Below, in pieces: positions 1 to 6,139 of a stretch of 8,111 nt of DNA; positions within the stretch are counted from its first letter, which is position 1; each line of letters opens with the position of its first letter. The stretch comes from Chloroflexia bacterium (GTDB lineage: Bacteria; Chloroflexota; Chloroflexia; Thermomicrobiales; UBA6265). Where the stretch lies: positions 1-8,111 of the forward strand of contig JACCYK010000096.1 of NCBI GenBank assembly GCA_013696525.1, in the 5' to 3' direction. The notes under the pieces were generated by a model. That model was given only the letters and a program-made list of their open reading frames with translations. It was not told the DNA's origin and did no database searches. A program made the translations under genes and the position numbers.

Positions 1-18
1 CAGGAGGACTGATCGCTC

Positions 19-228
19 ATGAGCACGACAGAAGCCGCTGGAGCGAAGCTGCGGATCACGCTGGTGCGGAGCACGATCGGCCGTCCCAAGGATCAAGGGG
101 CGACGGTGAAGTCGCTCGGTTTACGACGGATCAACCATACCGTCGAGCGGTTGGACGACCCGACGATTCGCGGCATGGTGTACAAGATTCGGCATCTGGT
201 CGAGGTCGAAGAGGTGGCTGGCTCATAG
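19..228 (+). CDS. rpmD: 50S ribosomal protein L30
   Basis: Large-subunit ribosomal protein L30, a small structural protein that binds 23S rRNA. The 69-residue product carries the family core: [17 protein letters not shown] at about residues 10-26, then [11 protein letters not shown], and the closing [16 protein letters not shown]. About nine extra residues precede the usual start of the fold. No start codon better placed for the family's usual length was seen, and an AGGAGG Shine-Dalgarno lies at 2-7, 11 bases upstream of the ATG. The gene is followed 43 bases later by rplO, the standard spc order. The upstream gene is presumably rpsE (S5). Its end could be the TGA at 10-12 or the one at 20-22 overlapping this ATG, and the window is too short to decide. 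Identification is firm; the exact N-terminus is slightly less so. Confidence 0.95.
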   Translation: MSTTEAAGAKLRITLVRSTIGRPKDQGATVKSLGLRRINHTVERLDDPTIRGMVYKIRHLVEVEEVAGS

Positions 229-271
229 GCGCTCGCCAAACCTCGACGTCGCCCGGAACAGGACAATCGCA

Positions 272-856
272 ATGCCTCTAACACTTGATGACTTGCGCCC
301 GAATCCGGGCGCTAAACAGACGAAGAAGCGGGTTGGCCGGGGCCATGGCTCCGGCAAAGGAAAGACGGCCGGCCGCGGCACCAAGGGCCAGAAAGCACGC
401 TCCCACGCGGGTGTCGGCCGCGGCTTCGAAGGCGGACAATTGCCGATCCAACGGCGGTTGCCGTATAAGCGGGGCTTCACCAACATCAACAAAGTGCAGT
501 GGGAGATTGTCAACCTGGGGCGGTTAGACGCGCTTGAGTTCGACGGGCCGGTGACGCCGGAGGAGCTCTATGCCCGCGGTATCACTCGCGGCATGGAGTT
601 TCCGGTCAAGATCCTTGCCGCTGGAGACTTGACCCGAGCAATCGAAGTTCATGCCCATGCCTTTTCCGAGGCGGCCAAGGAACAGATCGCGGCCGCTGGC
701 GGATCGTTGCAGACGCTTGCCCGAACCGACCAATGGTTGGAGGCCCGGCCGCGAAGCCGGCGCTTGCAGATCAACCGGGACCTCAAGCAAGCTCGGGTCG
801 GTAAGGTCGGAGCGCCGAGCCGGAAGCAAGCGCTCGCCGGAGCGCGGGGAGCCTAG
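272..856 (+). CDS. rplO: 50S ribosomal protein L15 with basic C-terminal extension
   Basis: L15 is an assembly protein of the large subunit that binds 23S rRNA through a glycine- and lysine-rich N-terminal arm. That arm is plain here: residues about 19-55 contain [37 protein letters not shown] and then [13 protein letters not shown]. The globular domain ends around [16 protein letters not shown] (134-149), where a typical protein of about 145-150 residues stops. This one runs to 194 residues. The added 46 residues (149-194) hold 12 Arg/Lys against 3 Asp/Glu, so they may make extra rRNA contacts; that is inference. The ATG is preceded by AGGA at 260-263. The stop lies three bases before secY, and secY's likely ribosome-binding site GGGGAG (846-851) lies inside this gene, suggesting translational coupling. 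Confidence 0.96.
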   Translation: MPLTLDDLRPNPGAKQTKKRVGRGHGSGKGKTAGRGTKGQKARSHAGVGRGFEGGQLPIQRRLPYKRGFTNINKVQWEIVNLGRLDALEFDGPVTPEELYARGITRGMEFPVKILAAGDLTRAIEVHAHAFSEAAKEQIAAAGGSLQTLARTDQWLEARPRSRRLQINRDLKQARVGKVGAPSRKQALAGARGA

Positions 857-859
857 GGC

Positions 860-2176
860 ATGTTCCAGGCCGTCGTCAGCGCGTTTCGCATCCCGGATCT
901 GCGGCAGAAAATCCTGTTTACGCTGGCGATGCTCGTCATCTTCCGGTTCATCGCCACGATCCCGGTACCGGGCGTCGACCGGGAGGGCCTGCAGGCATTC
1001 GTGCAGGGCAATCAGCTGCTTGGGATGCTGAACCTCTTTTCCGGCAGCGGGTTGCAATATTTCTCGATCGCGGCGTTAGGGGTGTACCCCTACATTACCG
1101 CCTCGATCATCATGCAACTGATGACGCCGATCATCCCGCGGTTGACCGACCTTTCGAACGAGGGGCAGCAAGGGAGGAACCGGATCAACCAGTACACCCA
1201 CTGGTTGACGGTGCCATTGGCGCTGCTCCAGGGGTACGCGCAGGGGGTCTTGTTCTCGACCCAGCCAAGCCCGACCGGCGGTACGCTGCTCGAAGGGTTC
1301 GGCCTGTTTGACCCGGAAACGTTCTTGCCGACAGTAGCGATTTTGGCGTCGATGACGGCTGGCACCATGCTCCTGGTCTGGATCGGTGAGCTGATTACCG
1401 AGAACGGGATCGGCAACGGAATCTCGATCATCATCTTTGGCGGTATCGTCGCCTCATTGCCGTCGGCGGTGGCAAGCCTGGTCACGGGGGGCACCGTGAC
1501 CGCGAACGTGATCGGGATCGTCATGTTCCTGGTGATTGGGCTGATCACGATCGTCGGGATCATCATGATCAATGAGGGACAGCGCCGCATCCCGGTCCAT
1601 CACGCGAAGCGGGTGCGGGCGGGCCGCGTCTATGGCGGCAGTACGACGTTCATTCCGCTGAAGGTCAACTCCGCCGGCATGATCCCGCTGATCTTCGCGG
1701 TCAGCATCATGGTCTTCCCCGGCATGATCGCCCAGTACATGGCGGCCTCGAGCACCGAGTGGGTACGCAACGCCGCCGGCTGGCTGGCCCGGGTCCTCAG
1801 CCCGGACACCTTTCAGTACAACCTGGTGTACTTCGTCATGGTGGTCGGCTTCACCTACTTCTATACGATGGTGATCTTTCAGCAACAAAAGATCCCCGAG
1901 AACTTGCAGCGTCAGGGTGCGTTCATCCCAGGGGTGCGACCTGGGCGCAACACCGAGACTTACTTGCAGCGGGTGCTGAACCGGATCACGCTGATCGGCG
2001 CGGTCTTCCTCGGGGTGGTAGCCGTGCTGCCCTGGATCGCGAGCCTGATCACCGGGGTCAACGCGTTGCAGCTCGGCGCCACCTCGATGCTGATCGTGGT
2101 CGGAGTGGCGGTCGATACGATGCGACAGCTTGAGGCGCAACTGATGATGCGCAACTATGAAGGGTTCATTCGGTAA
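860..2176 (+). CDS. secY: Protein translocase channel subunit SecY
   Basis: SecY forms the protein-conducting channel of the inner membrane with SecE and SecG and receives preproteins from SecA and the ribosome. At 438 residues it has the normal length and about ten hydrophobic segments, roughly 17-34, 73-92, 115-133, 155-175, 185-207, 214-236, 268-292, 318-340, 372-396 and 402-418. Family signatures are present: YPYITASIIMQLMTPIIPRL after the plug region (58-68), IGELITENGIGNGISIIIFG, the basic cytosolic loop RRIPVHHAKRVRAGRVYGG (242-260), and IPLKVNSAGMIP. The fifth cytosolic loop has IPGVRPGRNT, in which Arg360 matches the conserved SecA-interacting arginine of E. coli SecY. The C-terminus MMRNYEGFI is typical. 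It starts 3 bases after rplO and ends 9 bases before adk, the usual spc neighbourhood. Nothing looks broken. Confidence 0.98.
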   Translation: MFQAVVSAFRIPDLRQKILFTLAMLVIFRFIATIPVPGVDREGLQAFVQGNQLLGMLNLFSGSGLQYFSIAALGVYPYITASIIMQLMTPIIPRLTDLSNEGQQGRNRINQYTHWLTVPLALLQGYAQGVLFSTQPSPTGGTLLEGFGLFDPETFLPTVAILASMTAGTMLLVWIGELITENGIGNGISIIIFGGIVASLPSAVASLVTGGTVTANVIGIVMFLVIGLITIVGIIMINEGQRRIPVHHAKRVRAGRVYGGSTTFIPLKVNSAGMIPLIFAVSIMVFPGMIAQYMAASSTEWVRNAAGWLARVLSPDTFQYNLVYFVMVVGFTYFYTMVIFQQQKIPENLQRQGAFIPGVRPGRNTETYLQRVLNRITLIGAVFLGVVAVLPWIASLITGVNALQLGATSMLIVVGVAVDTMRQLEAQLMMRNYEGFIR

Positions 2177-2185
2177 CGACCGATC

Positions 2186-2866
2186 ATGCATTTGATCTTG
2201 ATGGGGCCGCAAGGCTCGGGAAAGGGCACCCAGGCCGGCCGGCTGGCGCCACGTCTTGGCTTGGTGCTCGTCGCCACGGGCGATCTCTTTCGCCGGGCGA
2301 TCGCGGCGGAGACGGCGCTTGGGCATCAAATCAAAGCTGCCTACGATCGCGGCGAGCTTATCTCCGACGATCTCACTGTCGCTTTGGTCGAGGAGAAGCT
2401 TGATGAGCTGAGCGCCGAGCGAGCGCTTGGCACCGGCGTGGCCGGCGCGCTCTACGATGGGTTCCCACGGACCCGGTTGCAAGCCGATGCCCTCGACGCC
2501 GCGCTAACCCGCCGCGAAGAAGCGATCTCGACCGTGATTCAGATCGATGTGCCCCGGCAAACGCTCGTCAATCGCCTGGCCGGCCGCCGAGTCTGCACGA
2601 TCTGCGACACGGTCTATCACATCGAGTTCAATCCACCACGAGAAGAAGGCGTCTGTGATCGCTGCGGGGGCGAGGTGCGACAGCGCCCGGACGATACGCC
2701 GGCGGCCATCGAGAAACGGCTTGATCTGTACGAGCTCGAGACCGCGCCCCTCTTGGCCCACTATCGAGACCGGGGTCTCATGGCGGTGGTCAACGGGGTG
2801 CAGGCGATCGATCTGGTGACGCGGGACATTGAGCGGGCGGTCAAGGGGACCGCGACCACCCGGTAG
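2186..2866 (+). CDS. adk: Adenylate kinase, zinc-lid form
   Basis: Cytosolic nucleoside monophosphate kinase catalysing ATP + AMP = 2 ADP, which balances adenylate pools. The 226-residue protein opens with the P-loop GPQGSGKGTQ (7-16, Lys13); most relatives have Pro where this one has Gln9. The AMP-binding region TGDLFRRAI (31-39) and the YDGFPRT motif (90-96) follow. The lid (about 131-168) is the long form with four cysteines, Cys137, Cys140, Cys157 and Cys160, as CTIC and CDRC, a structural zinc site seen in many Gram-positive and thermophilic enzymes. RPDDTPAAIEKRLDLYE follows with the catalytic arginines. The ATG lies 9 bases after the secY stop without a clear Shine-Dalgarno, so translation is probably coupled to secY. 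The secY-adk-map order is widely conserved. Confidence 0.98.
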   Translation: MHLILMGPQGSGKGTQAGRLAPRLGLVLVATGDLFRRAIAAETALGHQIKAAYDRGELISDDLTVALVEEKLDELSAERALGTGVAGALYDGFPRTRLQADALDAALTRREEAISTVIQIDVPRQTLVNRLAGRRVCTICDTVYHIEFNPPREEGVCDRCGGEVRQRPDDTPAAIEKRLDLYELETAPLLAHYRDRGLMAVVNGVQAIDLVTRDIERAVKGTATTR

Positions 2867-2896
2867 CGCGGCGGTGGTCAACGAGGGGAGGCCCGC

Positions 2897-3727
2897 GTGG
2901 CGATGACGATCAAGAACCAGGCGGAGCTCGACACAATGCGGGAGGCGGGGCGGATCGCGGCGTGGATCCATGCCGAGATCGAGCCAGCCATCGTGCCCGG
3001 CGTCACGACGGGCGAGCTGGAGCGGATCGTGGTTGATCGGCTCCGTGTGGCCGGGGCAAGCTCGTCCTTTTACGGGTACTTGGGCTTGCCAGGACACATC
3101 CGCGCCTCCGAAAAAGACGAAGTCGTGCATGGCATCCCTGGTCGCCGGATCCTTCAACTCGGTGACATCATCACACTCGATATCAGCGCCTACTATCGCG
3201 GGTTTCATGGTGATTCGGCCTGGACGTATCCAGTCGGCATCGTAGCCGACGACGCGGCGCGGCTCCTGCGCGATACCGAGGCGGCGTTGTCCGTGGCGAT
3301 CGCCGGCGCCGGCGCGAACACCCGGCTCGGAAGTCTGAGCCACACGATCGAGACGTTCGCGGAACAACGCGGCTACGGCATGGTCCCGGCGTATGGCGGG
3401 CACGGCGTCGGCCGGGAAATGCATGAAGAGCCGCACGTCGCCAATCGCGGCGAACCCGGTCGTGGCCAGATGCTACGCTCCGGCCCGAAGATTGCCATCG
3501 AGCCGATGTTCATGCTTGGCGGCGAAGAGACCAGGCAGCTGGATGATGGGTGGACGGTGGTTACGGTCGATGGGTCATGGGCGGCGCATTTCGAGCGTAC
3601 CGTCGTAGTTACAGCGGATGGCGGGGGAAATCTTGACGGCAAGGCTGGCACCAATGTTACAATGAACGCTTACGCGCGTGCTGGCCAGCATGCGCTATTG
3701 GTGCGTGCGCCAAGCAGATTGATGTGA
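2897..3727 (+). CDS. map: Type I methionine aminopeptidase; C-terminus apparently frame-shifted
   Basis: Removes the initiator methionine from nascent proteins, using a two-metal site. All five metal ligands are visible: Asp95 and Asp106 ([17 protein letters not shown]), His169 ([14 protein letters not shown]), Glu202 (IAIEPMF) and Glu233 ([11 protein letters not shown]). His79 in VVHGIP and His176 match the other active-site histidines. The GTG at 2897 follows GAGGGGAGG (2883-2891) by 5 bases; an in-frame ATG at 2903 is an alternative. The family normally ends shortly after Glu233 with a sequence like VTxDGPEILT. Here the open frame instead gives [13 protein letters not shown] and runs to 276 residues. 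Dropping one G from the five-G run at 3623-3627 yields [17 protein letters not shown] and a stop at 3663-3665, a normal 255-residue enzyme. The last 33 residues are therefore doubtful, while the catalytic core is intact. Confidence 0.95.
   Translation: MAMTIKNQAELDTMREAGRIAAWIHAEIEPAIVPGVTTGELERIVVDRLRVAGASSSFYGYLGLPGHIRASEKDEVVHGIPGRRILQLGDIITLDISAYYRGFHGDSAWTYPVGIVADDAARLLRDTEAALSVAIAGAGANTRLGSLSHTIETFAEQRGYGMVPAYGGHGVGREMHEEPHVANRGEPGRGQMLRSGPKIAIEPMFMLGGEETRQLDDGWTVVTVDGSWAAHFERTVVVTADGGGNLDGKAGTNVTMNAYARAGQHALLVRAPSRLM
3633..3663 (+). promoter_or_regulatory. Candidate sigma-70-type promoter for rpmJ-rpsM-rpsK
   Basis: A TTGACG at 3633-3638 resembles the -35 consensus TTGACA. A TACAAT at 3658-3663 resembles TATAAT and is preceded by TG at 3655-3656, forming an extended -10 element (TGTTACAAT). 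The spacer is 19 bases, longer than the optimal 17, but extended -10 promoters tolerate weak -35 placement. Transcription would start near 3670, about 100 bases before rpmJ. The -10 overlaps the stop codon of the frame-corrected map gene, so the promoter would sit at a real gene boundary. This is read from sequence only. Confidence 0.5.
3674..3695 (+). repeat. Near-perfect 22-base inverted repeat in the rpmJ leader
   Basis: Bases 3674-3684 and 3685-3695 are reverse complements apart from one G/T position, which would be a wobble pair in RNA. As RNA it can form a 9-bp stem (3674-3682 with 3687-3695) closed by the loop GGCC. As DNA it is a palindrome just downstream of the predicted start site near 3670. 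No run of T follows, so it is not a standard intrinsic terminator. It could be an operator or a leader hairpin bound by a ribosomal protein; both are inference. Confidence 0.55.
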
Positions 3728-3734
3728 AATGGAT

Positions 3735-3753
3735 ACGCTTCAAGCCGAAGCGT
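3735..3753 (+). repeat. Short hairpin just upstream of rpmJ
   Basis: ACGCTTC at 3735-3741 and GAAGCGT at 3747-3753 are perfect reverse complements separated by AAGCC, giving a 7-bp stem with a 5-base loop. It ends 6 bases before the rpmJ Shine-Dalgarno AGGAG (3760-3764), so in mRNA it stands directly next to the ribosome entry site. It lies in the same leader as the inverted repeat at 3674-3695. No T-run follows. A role in controlling translation is possible but unproven. Confidence 0.45.
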
Positions 3754-3773
3754 CTAGCCAGGAGTACAAAGCG

Positions 3774-3887
3774 ATGAAAGTTTCGGCGTCCGTGAAGCCT
3801 CGGTGTGAGAAGTGCAAAGTGATCCGGCGCGACGGAGTGGTCCGGGTGATCTGCACGAACCCGCGGCACAAGCAGCGGCAGGGATAG
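3774..3887 (+). CDS. rpmJ: 50S ribosomal protein L36, zinc-binding form
   Basis: The smallest ribosomal protein, which sits in the large subunit and stabilises 23S rRNA folding. The 37-residue product begins [20 protein letters not shown] and ends [13 protein letters not shown], closely matching the family. The zinc ligands Cys11, Cys14, Cys27 and His32 are all present, so this is the C+ (zinc-containing) version rather than the cysteine-less one made under zinc limitation. The Shine-Dalgarno AGGAG at 3760-3764 is 9 bases from the ATG. In many bacteria infA lies just before it; here there is only a leader of about 100 bases after map. rpsM follows 31 bases later, as usual. Confidence 0.97.
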   Translation: MKVSASVKPRCEKCKVIRRDGVVRVICTNPRHKQRQG

Positions 3888-3918
3888 CCGGCAGTCCGGG
3901 ATTGGAAAGGCAACGAGG

Positions 3919-4290
3919 ATGGCACGAATTTCGGGTGTAGACTTGCCCCGCGAGAAGCGGGTGGAAATTGGTTTGACGTATATCTTTGGCATCGGCCTGC
4001 ATACGAGTCAGACCCTGCTTGAGCGCACCCAGATTAGTCCCGACACGCGGGTCCGTGATCTCACCGATGACGAGGTGAATCGGTTGCGCGACATCGTCGA
4101 CAAGGAGATGCGGGTCGAAGGTGACCTGCGCCGCGAAGTGTCGATGAACATCAAGCGATTGATGGATATTGGGTCGTACCGTGGCGTTCGGCATCGGCGG
4201 GGGATGCCCCTCCGTGGGCAACGCACGCGGACCAACGCGCGGACGCGACGCGGACCGAAGCGCGCGATCGGCGGCCGCAAGAAGAAGTAA
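3919..4290 (+). CDS. rpsM: 30S ribosomal protein S13
   Basis: S13 lies in the head of the small subunit, contacts the P-site tRNA through its basic C-terminal tail, and bridges to the large subunit. The 123-residue protein has the family start [21 protein letters not shown] and the helix-turn region [13 protein letters not shown] (about 23-35). The middle [20 protein letters not shown] precedes the highly conserved [20 protein letters not shown]. The tail ends in GGRKKK. Length and motifs are normal. GGAAAGG at 3904-3910 is spaced 8 bases from the ATG. It lies between rpmJ and rpsK as in most bacteria, with 50 bases before rpsK. Confidence 0.98.
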   Translation: MARISGVDLPREKRVEIGLTYIFGIGLHTSQTLLERTQISPDTRVRDLTDDEVNRLRDIVDKEMRVEGDLRREVSMNIKRLMDIGSYRGVRHRRGMPLRGQRTRTNARTRRGPKRAIGGRKKK

Positions 4291-4340
4291 GCGGCGATTG
4301 TTTGTTCAAGTGACGGATATGCAGGAGGGATTCCGGCGGG

Positions 4341-4754
4341 ATGGCTGAGCGCAAACGAAGTGGTGGGCAGCGAGGAAAGACACGAGTCCGGCGGCGAGAC
4401 CGAAAGAACGTCCCTCGCGGTCGAGCGTATGTTCAGTCGACGTTTAATAACACGATTGTCACCCTAACGGACCCGACCGGCAACGTGATCTCGTGGTCGA
4501 GCTCGGGTTCCAATGGCTTCAAAGGGAGTCGAAAGAGCACCCCCTACGCCGCTCAGGTGACCGCTGAGCAGGCCGCCCGCAAGGCGATGGAACACGGGCT
4601 GCGTCAAGTCGACGTCTTCGTCAAGGGGCCGGGCTCAGGACGAGAGATGGCGATTCGCTCGTTGCAGACGGCCGGGGTGCAGGTGATTTCCATCACCGAC
4701 ACGACTTCCATCCCGCACAATGGGTGCCGACCGCCGAAGCGCCGGCGCGTCTAG
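4341..4754 (+). CDS. rpsK: 30S ribosomal protein S11
   Basis: S11 is in the platform of the small subunit, near the mRNA exit and the E site. The 137-residue product has a basic N-terminal arm (residues 3-28, many Lys/Arg) and then [20 protein letters not shown]. The invariant [27 protein letters not shown] and [18 protein letters not shown] follow, the last being the family C-terminus. AGGAGGG at 4323-4329 lies 11 bases upstream of the ATG. After the stop there are 257 bases before rpoA. In many genomes rpsD (S4) follows S11 directly; it is absent here. Identification is secure. Confidence 0.98.
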   Translation: MAERKRSGGQRGKTRVRRRDRKNVPRGRAYVQSTFNNTIVTLTDPTGNVISWSSSGSNGFKGSRKSTPYAAQVTAEQAARKAMEHGLRQVDVFVKGPGSGREMAIRSLQTAGVQVISITDTTSIPHNGCRPPKRRRV

Positions 4755-5011
4755 CCTGGATTCGGGTGCCGAGCTCCCCGATGTCCTACAGGCGGAGATC
4801 GTAGCGGGCCGGCATGGCCGGATACGACGTTGAAATGCGGGCGCGTCAGAGGTGATCGGCGCCAAGTTCCGAAGTACGACGAGCAGGACCGTGCTCTGAG
4901 GCGCGACACGGCACGCGCGTAAGGTAGAAGACACGGACCTAGATCCGGTCTTCGTCCGTTCCGCCGCGACGTAAGCGCCATGAGCGCATGTTCTGAAGGA
5001 GGCGAGTCCGC
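4755..5011 (+). other. 257-base intergenic region between rpsK and rpoA, no gene recognised
   Basis: This is the largest gap in the window and sits where rpsD commonly lies. One forward frame stays open from the rpsK stop to a TAA at 4920-4922, but it has no ATG, and its translation, like that of the other forward frames, does not resemble S4 or any ribosomal protein I know. Possible structure includes ACGGAC (4933-4938) pairing with GTCCGT (4954-4959) across a 15-base loop, and CCGGC/GCCGG (4809-4813/4817-4821) around a 3-base loop. TTGAAA at 4830-4835 resembles a -35 box, but no fair -10 box stands at the right distance. It may be an untranslated leader for rpoA or the trace of a lost gene; the sequence does not decide. 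Confidence 0.6.
4996..5002 (+). promoter_or_regulatory. Strong ribosome-binding site fixing the TTG start of rpoA
   Basis: AAGGAGG is a near-complete complement of the 16S rRNA 3' end and lies 9 bases before the TTG at 5012-5014. No ATG or GTG fits both this site and the family N-terminus (MIERLQFT), so it decides the start. Confidence 0.85.
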
Positions 5012-6139
5012 TTGATCGAGAGATTGCAATTTACCATCGACACCGTTGAAACTGGACTTAACTATGGCCGCTATCAAGCGGAGCCGCTTGAGCCCGGCTA
5101 TGGCACGACCCTGGGTAACGCGCTACGGCGCATCTTGTTGCGCTCGCTGCCCGGCGTCGCCGTCTCGCGCGTCCGGATTGACTCCGTTTGGCACGAGTTC
5201 TCGACGATTGATCACGTTCGTGAGGATGTCACCGAGATCGTGCTCAATCTCAAGCGGATCCGTTTGAAGCGGGTGCTGGAGATCAATGGGGAAGCGCGGG
5301 CTCATCTCTACGTCACTGGAGATCCTTCCGGAGAGCGCATCGTCACGGCCGGCGATGTTGCCTGGCCGTCAGAGGTTGACTTGATCAATCCGGACCAGAT
5401 TATCGCCACCATTGACTCACCCGACGGCGTTCTGGACATGGACATCTGGGTGACGGAGGCGCGGGGGTATCGTCCGGCTGAAGAGCAAGAGACGTATTCC
5501 TTGGGCGAAATCCCGATCGATGCGATCTTCACGCCGGTCGAGAAGGTAAATTTCGTCGTCGAACACACCCGTGTCGGGTCCTCGACCGACTTCGATCGGC
5601 TCATCATCGAGGTGCTGACGGACGGCACGATCGAACCCGAGGATGCCCTGGCCGAATCGGCGCAGATCCTGATGGATCAATCGCGGGTGTTTGCGCAATT
5701 CAATCAGCGCACCCGAGATACGGCATCGGCCGCGAGCCCGTTCATCTCGGACGAGGTGCAGAATCGTCCGCTGGCAGAGCTAGGGCTGTCGCCACGCGTG
5801 CTCAACGCTCTCCGCAGCCGGCAGATCGAACGTGTTGGCCAGATTCTCACCATGGATCCCGACCAGTTGCTTTCGATTCGAAATTTCGGCCCGCGGTCGC
5901 TCACGGAGCTGCGTGAAAAGCTGGCCGAGTACGGTTACTTGCCGGAAACCGAGCCCACGGCAGTGGCAGCCGAGGCCGATGTCAGCGGAGAGCTCGTTGA
6001 CGAGTCAAGTGATGACGACGTTGCGGCCGCTGGCGCTGAAGATGACGGCCGCGGGGATGACGTGGCGGAGGCAATTGCCAGCCTGCGGGCTGAGGCAGCC
6101 GGCGTCGGTAGCACCGGCCGCGAGGAGGAAGCCGAGTGA
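5012..6139 (+). CDS. rpoA: RNA polymerase alpha subunit with acidic C-terminal tail
   Basis: Alpha dimerises to nucleate RNA polymerase assembly, and its C-terminal domain binds promoter UP elements and activators. The N-terminal domain has the dimerisation signature EPGYGTTLGNALRRILLRSL (27-46) followed by VSRVRIDSVWHEFSTIDHVR and EDVTEIVLNLKRI. The C-terminal domain (about 252-311) contains PLAELGLSPRVLNALRSRQI and SIRNFGPRSLTELREKL. Arg262 and Asn265 align with the DNA-contacting Arg265 and Asn268 of E. coli, while E. coli Cys269 and Lys271 are Ala and Arg here. The protein is 375 residues against the usual 315-330. The excess is residues 312-375, with 21 Asp/Glu and only 3 Arg, probably disordered. 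Translation starts at TTG behind AAGGAGG. The stop overlaps the rplQ start by 4 bases. Confidence 0.98.
   Translation: MIERLQFTIDTVETGLNYGRYQAEPLEPGYGTTLGNALRRILLRSLPGVAVSRVRIDSVWHEFSTIDHVREDVTEIVLNLKRIRLKRVLEINGEARAHLYVTGDPSGERIVTAGDVAWPSEVDLINPDQIIATIDSPDGVLDMDIWVTEARGYRPAEEQETYSLGEIPIDAIFTPVEKVNFVVEHTRVGSSTDFDRLIIEVLTDGTIEPEDALAESAQILMDQSRVFAQFNQRTRDTASAASPFISDEVQNRPLAELGLSPRVLNALRSRQIERVGQILTMDPDQLLSIRNFGPRSLTELREKLAEYGYLPETEPTAVAAEADVSGELVDESSDDDVAAAGAEDDGRGDDVAEAIASLRAEAAGVGSTGREEEAE

Noticed and set aside
1..22. 3' end of rpsE (S5)
   Set aside because: Expected from gene order, but only 12-22 bases would be present and two stop codons (10-12, 20-22) are equally possible, so it is not listed as a feature.
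1454..2482. Long open frame on the minus strand opposite secY and adk (342 codons)
   Set aside because: It overlaps two certain genes. Its translation is rich in His, Asp and Arg without any known domain, as expected for an antisense shadow in GC-rich coding DNA.
2504..3436. Minus-strand open frame of 310 codons opposite adk and map
   Set aside because: It lies entirely across two well-supported genes, with no recognisable motif and no independent start signal.
3674..3753. Leader hairpins as an intrinsic terminator after map
   Set aside because: Neither stem is followed by a run of T, and the next gene belongs to the same cluster.
4814..4855. Short ATG frame in the rpsK-rpoA gap (13 codons, begins MAGYD) considered as an rpsD remnant
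   Set aside because: Only the first few residues faintly resemble the S4 start. It stops at once, and neither this frame nor the others continues into S4-like sequence.
4830..4858. TTGAAA as the -35 of an rpoA promoter
   Set aside because: The hexamers 16-18 bases downstream (for example TGATCG) do not resemble a -10 box.
4751..5077. Minus-strand open frame of 108 codons spanning the rpsK-rpoA gap
   Set aside because: It would begin inside rpoA, and the translation resembles nothing I know. It opposes the direction of every other gene and has no clear ribosome-binding site that I can support.
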